A program made the translations under genes and the position numbers. From assembly GCA_903871935.1 (NCBI GenBank), contig CAIQIQ010000069.1, forward strand, positions 1 to 64,000: DNA of 64,000 bases. The letters are read 5' to 3'. Shown piece by piece: positions 52,724-59,492 of this stretch. Position 1 is the stretch's first letter; each line of letters opens with the position of its first letter. This DNA is from an uncultured Phycisphaerales bacterium. GTDB lineage: Bacteria; Planctomycetota; Phycisphaerae; Tepidisphaerales; Tepidisphaeraceae. The notes under the pieces were generated by a model. It was given only the letters and a program-made list of their open reading frames with translations, ran no database searches and was not told where the DNA came from.

Positions 52724-53860
52724 CTATTCGCCCAACAGCAACCCTTCCGCCATCAGCCCTGGCCCGAACCCCAACGCCAGCGTTGGTCCTGAGACGCCGG
52801 TCGCCAGCAGGGACTCGATCACGAACAGGATCGTCGCCGATGACATGTTGCCGTAGTCGTGCAGCACCTGCCGGGAATGCACCAGCAGGTCATGGGAGAG
52901 CCCCAGTGCATCGGCACACGCCGTCAGGACCTTCGGCCCGCCTGGATGGATCGCATAGTGGGCGATGTCGCTTACGCTAAGCTGATTCCGCTCGAGGAAG
53001 GCCTCCACCCAGCCCGGCACATGCTGCCGTACCAGATCGGGAATGCGCGGCGAGAGCGTCATGGCAAAACCATGGTCACCGATTCGCCAGGTCATGGCAT
53101 CCAGCGAGTTGGGCACCAGCAGCGAGGAGGCATCCTGCAGTAGCAAAGGCGCGGTATCGCCGGCCGGTGTCCCGATCACCGCCGCCGCCGCTCCATCGGC
53201 AAACAGCGCATTGGCGACCACCTTTTGCGGGTCAAAGCCATATGCCAGGTGCAGCGTGCATAGCTCAACACAGCAGACCAGTACCCGCGCTGATGGATCG
53301 GCCAGCGTGATCTGACGTGCCATCGACAGGGCATTGAATGCCCCATGACAGCCCATGAACCCAAGCTGCATTCGGCCAATGTCCGGCCGGAGTTGCATCT
53401 GGTCGATCAGGAAACTGTCCAGGCCCGGAGCAAAGAACCCGGTGCAGGTCACGGGAATCAGATGCGTAATGGCACGAGGCACAACCTCCGATGCATCCAG
53501 CGCTCGCCGCGCTGCCGTCAGTACAAGCGGCGGCGCGTGCTGTGCATACAGCGCCATGCGCTGGCTGGTGGTCGGCCCGAAATCATTGGGCCCAGCGCGT
53601 GGCCGATAGAACGCTTGAACATGAGAAAACTCAGGATCATCCTCAGCCAGCAGAACCGACGAGCGCGTGTGGATCCCGCTTCCGGTGAAGATGCGCTGCA
53701 GGAACTGACGCTGCTGCTCGGTATCGCAGCACAAGGGCTCAGTGAGCCGGGCGGCCGTGCTTTGCAGCACCCGATTCGCGGCTGCCGTGCCAATACCCAG
53801 CAGGGCAACCGGCCGCGTGTTGCGGGCACGTTTGACCTTCCCATACACCGCCATCGTCAT
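52724..53860 (-). CDS. Type III polyketide synthase
   Basis: A 378-residue chalcone/stilbene-synthase-like enzyme. The catalytic triad is complete: Cys171 (GFMGCHGAFN), His305 (YAIHPGGPK) and Asn338 (YGNMSSAT). It extends an acyl-CoA with malonyl-CoA; bacterial relatives make alkylresorcinols or alkylpyrones. Its ATG overlaps the stop of the FAD oxidoreductase gene (ATGA) and has GGAG seven bases upstream. The order methyltransferase, flavoprotein, PKS parallels the srs phenolic-lipid operon of Streptomyces, which makes methylated alkylresorcinols and quinones. The product here is inferred by analogy. Confidence 0.92.
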   Translation of the reverse strand: MTMAVYGKVKRARNTRPVALLGIGTAAANRVLQSTAARLTEPLCCDTEQQRQFLQRIFTGSGIHTRSSVLLAEDDPEFSHVQAFYRPRAGPNDFGPTTSQRMALYAQHAPPLVLTAARRALDASEVVPRAITHLIPVTCTGFFAPGLDSFLIDQMQLRPDIGRMQLGFMGCHGAFNALSMARQITLADPSARVLVCCVELCTLHLAYGFDPQKVVANALFADGAAAAVIGTPAGDTAPLLLQDASSLLVPNSLDAMTWRIGDHGFAMTLSPRIPDLVRQHVPGWVEAFLERNQLSVSDIAHYAIHPGGPKVLTACADALGLSHDLLVHSRQVLHDYGNMSSATILFVIESLLATGVSGPTLALGFGPGLMAEGLLLGE

Positions 53861-55044
53861 ACGCTGACTCCAGAAAGAGCGCGTCCATTTGCTGAACTGA
53901 CGCGATCAATGAGTATACGGCCGACTGTCGGAAGAGCATCCACCAGAAATGCCGCTCGTGCGAGCAGGGCAGGCCGGTGGAGCAGAAACCGCATCAGCCG
54001 GCAGGTTCGATAATGAAATGCCAGCAACCTCCGGTGGGATTTCGTCCATTGCGTCGGCAGATCAGCCGGCCAGCGCTCCAGTGATTCAGGTAGCACAAGC
54101 GAAAGGAGATGTGCAGATTGCAGTGCCCAGGTCATTCCTTCGCCGGAGAACGGCTCGACATAAGCCGCCGCATCGCCCAGCGCCAGCACTCGATGCGCGC
54201 CAAGGCAAAGACGCTGCCGTGTCAGCAGCGGCGTGCCCAATACCGTGGCCTGCTCCAGATCGGCAATGGCGGGCAGATGACAGGCTCTGAAGATCTCCGC
54301 CAGTAGCCCGGCCGGTCCACCTGCCGACTTGCACGCAGCCGGATCGAGGGCGGCCGCGAAATGCGTCTGCCCATCCGGCAAGCGGATTACGCCCACATAG
54401 CCGTGCTTCGCAGCGTGCATCGCAATTGCGCCGGCCGGGAAGTCGGCCAGTGCCCGAGGGATCGTGCACGAGATGCCAAACCATGATCCGCGGGCAATCT
54501 GCCAGGCGCATTGCGGATAGGCATCCAATGTGGAGCCGCGCAGACCATCTGCGGCCAGAACGATCCGCGAGCGAATAGAGACCGCCGTCGCCCCCGAGCG
54601 CAGCGTCAGCTCACGGGAATCAGCAGAGACATCGCAACCATGCAACGTCGCCGATGTCGAGGGAAGGAAACCCACACCCGCGTCGATCGCCGTCTGAACC
54701 AGCCGCGCATCGAAGATCGTGCGCGGCAAGCCGAGCGAGGCAGGCAGCGTGAACTCCAGCGAGCGCGAAGGCAGACGCAGAAGCAGGCGATCAAGCCTCG
54801 CCGCCCCGGCCAGAACCGAACCCAGATTCAGTTTCCCCAGCAGTTTCGCCCCAAGGGGATTCAGGCAGCATCCGCATGCCTTGTCGCGTGGGAACGAGCT
54901 GCGGTCTACCAGCAGAACTCGCTTCCCCTGGCGCGCCAGCAGACACGCGGCCAGCGCTCCGGCCGGTCCAGCGCCGACGACGGCCGCATCCCACAGGCAC
55001 TCGCCGGCCGATCCCGCGGGCAATGTGGGTGCGATTGGCGTCAA
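53857..55044 (-). CDS. FAD-dependent oxidoreductase of the PKS operon
   Basis: A 395-residue flavoprotein of the geranylgeranyl-reductase/aromatic-hydroxylase-like group. The FAD-binding motif is VVGAGPAGALAACLLARQGK near residue 22, and the second FAD motif is ALGDAAAYVEPFSGEGM. Three cysteines follow the first motif (CGCC). The start is TTG 55044, overlapping the methyltransferase stop, with AAGGGA about seven bases upstream. By analogy with related operons it would hydroxylate a resorcinol ring to a hydroquinone or quinone. Confidence 0.85.
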   Translation of the reverse strand: MTPIAPTLPAGSAGECLWDAAVVGAGPAGALAACLLARQGKRVLLVDRSSFPRDKACGCCLNPLGAKLLGKLNLGSVLAGAARLDRLLLRLPSRSLEFTLPASLGLPRTIFDARLVQTAIDAGVGFLPSTSATLHGCDVSADSRELTLRSGATAVSIRSRIVLAADGLRGSTLDAYPQCAWQIARGSWFGISCTIPRALADFPAGAIAMHAAKHGYVGVIRLPDGQTHFAAALDPAACKSAGGPAGLLAEIFRACHLPAIADLEQATVLGTPLLTRQRLCLGAHRVLALGDAAAYVEPFSGEGMTWALQSAHLLSLVLPESLERWPADLPTQWTKSHRRLLAFHYRTCRLMRFLLHRPALLARAAFLVDALPTVGRILIDRVSSANGRALSGVSV

Positions 55045-55760
55045 GTGGCATCCCTTTGCCAGTTCAGCAGCATCCGGTATGGCCAGACCGGGCGAACCTC
55101 GGCGCCAACCAGGCCTGCCTGGCCGGCCAGATCGAGCAGTTCCGCGATCGTAAAAGCGGCGCGGACGCTTGTCGGCCCGTCATGGCGAACGACCTTGGAG
55201 CGCGTCAATGCATAGCACGACAGGGTGGCCGCCGCCACATGAAGCCGCGTGCGCTGCAGATCGTTGACCAGCAGCAGCGACCGCGCTGCTGCCTTGAATT
55301 GCGCAAGAGCGGCAACGACCTGGGGAGGGTCAAGGTGATGCAGGAACAGACTGTTGGTGACAATGTCGGCTTGCGGGAGCGAATCGGCAGTGAGGTCGAC
55401 TTCGATGGTCTGGGATGTTATCCCGCACGCATCTGCCGATGCCCGGGCGAGACCCAGCGCGGTTGGAGAGCGATCGGCCAGTATCAGCCGGATCTCCACG
55501 CCATGCTCGCGCGCGAGCCGCGCCAGCGCGATCGGAACATCGCCTCCGCCACAGGCGACATCCAGCAATTGCACCTCGCGTTTGTTCAGCTCACGCGCCA
55601 ATGCGAGCACATGTGGCAGGAGCGATCCAGCCACACGCGACAGGCGATTGATCCTCTGCAGGCCGGCCAGGGCCCGCTGATGCTCATCGTGTGCGAGATC
55701 CGGACGATCCATGATCTCATCGACGCGCGTGCGCAAGAGGGCGTTAGAGAGCGCCAGCAT
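55041..55760 (-). CDS. SAM-dependent methyltransferase of the PKS operon
   Basis: A 239-residue class I methyltransferase. Motif I is LLDVACGGGDVPIALA (about residues 65-80), followed by an acidic residue in ILADRS and the NSLFLHHLD motif. It is the first gene of the three-gene overlapping operon and probably methylates the polyketide phenol or its ring carbon. ATG 55760 has no strong Shine-Dalgarno. No regulator is adjacent. Confidence 0.86.
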   Translation of the reverse strand: MLALSNALLRTRVDEIMDRPDLAHDEHQRALAGLQRINRLSRVAGSLLPHVLALARELNKREVQLLDVACGGGDVPIALARLAREHGVEIRLILADRSPTALGLARASADACGITSQTIEVDLTADSLPQADIVTNSLFLHHLDPPQVVAALAQFKAAARSLLLVNDLQRTRLHVAAATLSCYALTRSKVVRHDGPTSVRAAFTIAELLDLAGQAGLVGAEVRPVWPYRMLLNWQRDAT

Positions 55761-56039
55761 GCCCGATTGTAGCAGTGGGTGGCAAACAGATGCGCTGCGA
55801 TTGGCGCTCGGCCGTGAGAGTGTGCCATTGTGAATCGGAGTAAGAGGTACGAATCAACCGAAACGCGCCAGTTTGTCGCAGGCGCCAGCCTCTGCGTCAC
55901 CATGTCGGCCACCAGAGCATGGTGGAGATGTGATTTTGACGCCGAGAACACTCGCCATATGGGTTGCTTCGCCACTGGCACGGCTTTTGAAAGCAGATTG
56001 AGCATTGACAGATTGAAGAACGGGGAATGACAGGTGGAA

Positions 56040-56240
56040 GTACGAGACGGCCGGAGGAATTGAGAGAGAGGGAAGACCAGCAGGACTGGTCGCTCAGGAT
56101 CGAAGGATGGTCCTGAGCGCAGCAGAGAATAGGAATGGAAGGTGGGGCCTTCAAAATCGAGCGCGAAGGGGAAGGGCGCTCGGTTTTGTATGCCTCCTGT
56201 GACCGCGGAAACGTCATCTAATGATGTCTCCGCGGTTTTT
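56040..56240 (+). ncRNA. Candidate structured RNA or leader with four hairpins
   Basis: Four successive hairpins lie on the plus strand. ACCAG/CTGGT pair at 56076-56090. CGCTCAGGA/TCCTGAGCG pair at 56091-56119 (nine base pairs). AAAATCGAGCGC pairs with GCGCTCGGTTTT at 56153-56187 (twelve pairs, one G-U). The terminator hairpin ends at 56240. A TTGACA lies at 56005, but its -10 partner is poor, so the 5' end is a guess. It may be an independent small RNA or the leader of the gene at 56327. I found no match to SRP RNA, 6S RNA, tmRNA or riboswitches I know. Confidence 0.45.
56203..56240 (+). terminator. Strong intrinsic terminator
   Basis: CCGCGGA pairs with TCCGCGG, and the stem continues to about 15 pairs with one mismatch and a CTA loop. 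Five T residues follow at 56236-56240. It ends the structured region and precedes the gene at 56327 by 86 bases. Confidence 0.85.
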
Positions 56241-56326
56241 CTGTTGCATGGCAGCAAACATCGGGTAGGCTATTGAGTTGGCCGGCGCGTCATTCACGTC
56301 TTCATCCCGCCGACCGTGGAGGCCGT

Positions 56327-56731
56327 ATGTGGTTGATCACGACGTTCGGGTATTTCAGCATCGTCGAGAAGAATGCCGACAGGCAGGCGGGTACGCTGAC
56401 CATTCGCTGCCGCGTTCGCAGAGACCTGGAAACACTCAAGCAGCGGTATCTTCCCATGCTCAGTGCGATTGATGATTCCAGCGGCGCGGATTATCCCTAT
56501 CGGGCCACGGCCAGGCGAGCGGATGTTGCCCAAGCCTTTGCCCAGGCCATCATGGATGTCACGTACAGCAACATCAAAGCGGAGATTGCCGGTCAGCAGG
56601 GAATCGATCGCGCACGGATCTGCTCAGAAGCCTGGATGAAGATGCGCAAGCTCCAGGAACTTGATGCCGTTGCCTGGTCGAATCCCATGGTTGGCCAAAG
56701 GCAGTTAGCCAATCCCATCGAGAGTGCCTGA
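56327..56731 (+). CDS. Conserved hypothetical protein
   Basis: A 134-residue protein beginning MWLITTFGYFSIVEKNAD, then a strand-helix region (TLTIRCRVRRDLETLKQRYL) and a mostly helical second half. I recall similar MW(I/L)xTxFGFFSVV-type proteins of unknown function in many bacteria. It has a RAGNYA-like compact profile but no motif I can assign. GGAGG lies five bases before ATG 56327; a 5' extension to 56273 is unsupported. It lies just after the terminator of the candidate structured RNA. Confidence 0.7.
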   Translation: MWLITTFGYFSIVEKNADRQAGTLTIRCRVRRDLETLKQRYLPMLSAIDDSSGADYPYRATARRADVAQAFAQAIMDVTYSNIKAEIAGQQGIDRARICSEAWMKMRKLQELDAVAWSNPMVGQRQLANPIESA

Positions 56732-56807
56732 TATTCCCAAAGTCAACCGGCACTGTTGACCCGCTTCCGCTCCAAAACGGCTTGCGCATCGTGTACATTT
56801 ACGCAAC

Positions 56808-58127
56808 ATGGACACAACCATAGCTCAACTGGGGCCGTGCGGCGTTCCTTCGCCGCTGGATATGTCGACTGTGCCGGGTGATATGGAGGGCGATTACGTA
56901 CCGGATACCGCGCGGGTACGCTACCAGGTGCGGTATGGCACGGGCTGCGATCTGCCTGCGGATATGAGCTTCGAGGCGGCCGGTCCACGACAGAGCATCT
57001 ACTTCGATCCTGCCACGACGCGAGCCGCGATTGTCACCTGTGGCGGCATCTGCCCGGGCATGAACAACGTGATCCGCTCGGCGTTCCTGGAACTGACATA
57101 CAGATATGGCGTGCCCGAGGTGTATGGCCTTCCTTACGGCTATGCGGGGCTGAATCCGGCGTGCGGGTTCGCGCCGATGCTGCTCTCACGCGACATTGTC
57201 GACCATATCCATGAGCATGGCGGAACAATGATCGGCACCTCGCGCGGGCCGCAGTTGCCCGAAGTGATGACCCAGTTTCTGCTCGACCAGCGGATCAACC
57301 TGCTCATTTGTGTCGGCGGCGACGGCACGCTGCGCGGGGCCAAGACTATTGCCGATGAAGCCCTGCGGCGCAAACTGCCGATCGCGGTGGTAGGGGTGCC
57401 GAAGACCATCGACAACGATGTGCTCTATGTGCAGCGTACGTTCGGAGTGAGCACGGCGATCGAACGCGCTGCGGAGATACTGGATTGCGCCCATACGGAG
57501 TCACGCAGCGTCTTGAACGGGGTGGGGCTGGTGAAGGTGATGGGGCGCGAGGCGGGGTTTGTTGCCTGCGGGGCGGCCCTCGCGAGCCAGGAAGTGAACC
57601 TGACGTTGATTCCGGAATTGCCCTTCTCCCTGGACGGTCCCGGCGGCGTACTGGAATTTCTTCGCCAGCGGCTGGAAAGACGGCAGCATGCCGTGATCGT
57701 GGTTGCCGAAGGCGCCGGCCAGGATCTGTGCGAGGCCGCCGGCACTACGGATAAGAGCGGCAACCGGAAGCTCGGCGATATCGGGCTGGTGCTCAAGAGT
57801 CGCATAACAGAGCACTTCAAGTCGATCACTATGCCGGTCGATGTGAAGTACTTCGACCCGAGCTATTACATCCGCAGCGTGCGGGCCAACTCGGATGATG
57901 CGATCTTCTGCGACCAGCTCGCGCGGCTGGCGGTGCATGCCGGAATGGCCGGCAAGACGGGCGTCGTAATCGGCCAGTGGAACAGCGCTTTTACCCACGT
58001 GCCGATCGCGATGGCAACCAGTGGCAAGAAACAGGTCGACCCCGAAAGCCCGCTCTGGACCAGCGTCCTGGCCGCCACCGGCCAGCCAAGACGATTCCCG
58101 GCGCCGCCCGTGGCAGCCGCGAGGTGA
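56808..58127 (+). CDS. 6-phosphofructokinase (ATP-type, long N-terminal extension)
   Basis: A 439-residue phosphofructokinase with about 70 residues before the core. The phosphate-donor motif is GGDGT (170-174); the Gly there indicates ATP rather than pyrophosphate. The substrate motif is PKTIDND (198-204), with Lys199 as in the pyrophosphate-enzyme lineage. VKVMGREAGF and KYFDPSYYIR are also typical. This mix defines the group that includes trypanosomatid ATP-PFK, as I recall it. It phosphorylates fructose-6-phosphate in glycolysis. No Shine-Dalgarno precedes ATG 56808. It ends abutting the ceramidase-family gene. Confidence 0.92.
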   Translation: MDTTIAQLGPCGVPSPLDMSTVPGDMEGDYVPDTARVRYQVRYGTGCDLPADMSFEAAGPRQSIYFDPATTRAAIVTCGGICPGMNNVIRSAFLELTYRYGVPEVYGLPYGYAGLNPACGFAPMLLSRDIVDHIHEHGGTMIGTSRGPQLPEVMTQFLLDQRINLLICVGGDGTLRGAKTIADEALRRKLPIAVVGVPKTIDNDVLYVQRTFGVSTAIERAAEILDCAHTESRSVLNGVGLVKVMGREAGFVACGAALASQEVNLTLIPELPFSLDGPGGVLEFLRQRLERRQHAVIVVAEGAGQDLCEAAGTTDKSGNRKLGDIGLVLKSRITEHFKSITMPVDVKYFDPSYYIRSVRANSDDAIFCDQLARLAVHAGMAGKTGVVIGQWNSAFTHVPIAMATSGKKQVDPESPLWTSVLAATGQPRRFPAPPVAAAR

Positions 58128-59462
58128 TCAGGTTATCGGACCGCATGACTGTTTCGCCACGGCTCTGCGAACGACGGCGGCAAACTCCCGTTCGATATTG
58201 CGCGTGAACGGCGCGGGCAGGAAATACGCGCGATGTGCTGATTCACCTTCGTAGCCGCCCTCCCGCACAATCTGCGCGGTGGGTATATAGCCGACGGCAT
58301 CATTGACGTAGGCGATGCTTGCCGACAGGGGTGTGCGTGCCAGAGCTCGGGCGATTGGCCCGAGCCCGCTGCACACTTCGCCCTCAAGGCCAATCAGTGT
58401 CAGATCACCCAGCCGCCAGGCTTGCACCTCGTAGCGACAGCGTTTCTCGGTAAACGGGCAACTGATCGCCTGCCGGGCCCACCAGCGATCTCCCTGGTCC
58501 GGTGGCGTTTCATAGGCCAATTCCTCCATCTGGCGCCTGGAATACCTGCGGCCGAATGTAAGTGAGCCGGCAGCCAATGTGGTGGTAAGTTGCGGTGACA
58601 ACGCGTCTGGGCTGGCACTGGCCAGGTGATCCAGCACCGCATTGGCCAGCTTGGTGCCCGCCTGGCGGGCGTGCAGCGGCGACGCGGCAAATACGAGTTT
58701 CCCATCGCGATCGCGCCGCGTGACCTTGGCATCTGCGCCGCAGCCCATCGCGAACATCGCGCGCGATCGGCTTCCCAGACCCTGTTCGATGCGCAGCCGC
58801 ATCGCGCCGGGGTATTCCGGGCTCCATTTGGCCACACTTCCCGAACTTGTGGGGTGGCAGGCGTGGCTTACCAGGACGATCGGCCCGGCCCGGCCACCGC
58901 GATCAATGCAAAGGACGGGCGTACGCGGGTCATAGCTGCCCTCGGGATACGGGCCCCATTTCACACTGCCGTGGCCGTCCGGCGTGCGCCGGCAGGCGCC
59001 GATTCGCGTATCAAACACGGTATAGGAGAACTTCGCCGGGATCTGCTTAGCCAGCGCCTCGCCGGCAAGGCGAATCAGAGTGTCTTCCAGGAACTTCAGA
59101 TACCACGGGTTGACCACCCCGGCCGCATAGTTCATCCGGTAGAGCGTCGGTGGTCCCCAATGCGTGTGCGAAGCCGCCAGCATCACCTGCGAAGGCGAAA
59201 GCCCATGCGTGCGCAACAGGCTTCGCCGAACCTGCTGCACGGTTGTGTGGTCGAAGGCGATGATGTCGGCAGCGATCAGCACGCCCACATGGTCGCGCGC
59301 GTCGCGAATCGTCAGTGCCTGTGCCCGCAGCGGAGCAATGGTCCCCTGGGCGTAGCGTTCGCAGCCGAAGCCGGCCATCAACGTGGCTCCGCGCGGCGGC
59401 GTGATTGCAGCTTCCGCGTACCCGACGGACCAGTCTCGATGCACGGATCTATTGGTATTCAT
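58128..59462 (-). CDS. Neutral/alkaline non-lysosomal ceramidase-family protein
   Basis: A 444-residue protein with the N-terminal catalytic domain of the neutral ceramidase family: VGYAEAAITPPRGATLMAGF at the start, LAASHTHWGPPT for the zinc-binding histidines and VLVSHACHPTSSG for the further histidines. The C-terminal Ig domain of true ceramidases is absent. There is no signal peptide. Short bacterial members are common in glycan-degrading genomes and probably hydrolyse other amides or esters. Function is inferred only at the fold level. Confidence 0.82.
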   Translation of the reverse strand: MNTNRSVHRDWSVGYAEAAITPPRGATLMAGFGCERYAQGTIAPLRAQALTIRDARDHVGVLIAADIIAFDHTTVQQVRRSLLRTHGLSPSQVMLAASHTHWGPPTLYRMNYAAGVVNPWYLKFLEDTLIRLAGEALAKQIPAKFSYTVFDTRIGACRRTPDGHGSVKWGPYPEGSYDPRTPVLCIDRGGRAGPIVLVSHACHPTSSGSVAKWSPEYPGAMRLRIEQGLGSRSRAMFAMGCGADAKVTRRDRDGKLVFAASPLHARQAGTKLANAVLDHLASASPDALSPQLTTTLAAGSLTFGRRYSRRQMEELAYETPPDQGDRWWARQAISCPFTEKRCRYEVQAWRLGDLTLIGLEGEVCSGLGPIARALARTPLSASIAYVNDAVGYIPTAQIVREGGYEGESAHRAYFLPAPFTRNIEREFAAVVRRAVAKQSCGPIT

Positions 59463-59492
59463 GATTGCGTCTTGTACGGGCAGCTAAATGGC

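Larger units (their letters stand above)
55761..56326. other. Intergenic region with a structured-RNA candidate
   Basis: About 570 bases between the divergent PKS operon and the plus-strand gene at 56327. The left half holds a GTG-started 66-codon frame (55830-56030) with weak support. The right half is described as a candidate RNA with a terminator. A perfect TTGACA occurs at 56005-56010. Confidence 0.5.

Noticed and set aside
55830-56030. A 66-codon GTG-started frame before the structured RNA.
   Set aside because: There is no convincing ribosome-binding site or domain; the composition is Cys/Trp-rich and irregular.
56091-56119. SRP RNA, suggested by the GGATCGAAGGAT-type hairpin.
   Set aside because: The conserved GGAA tetraloop and AGCAG internal loop of SRP RNA are absent.
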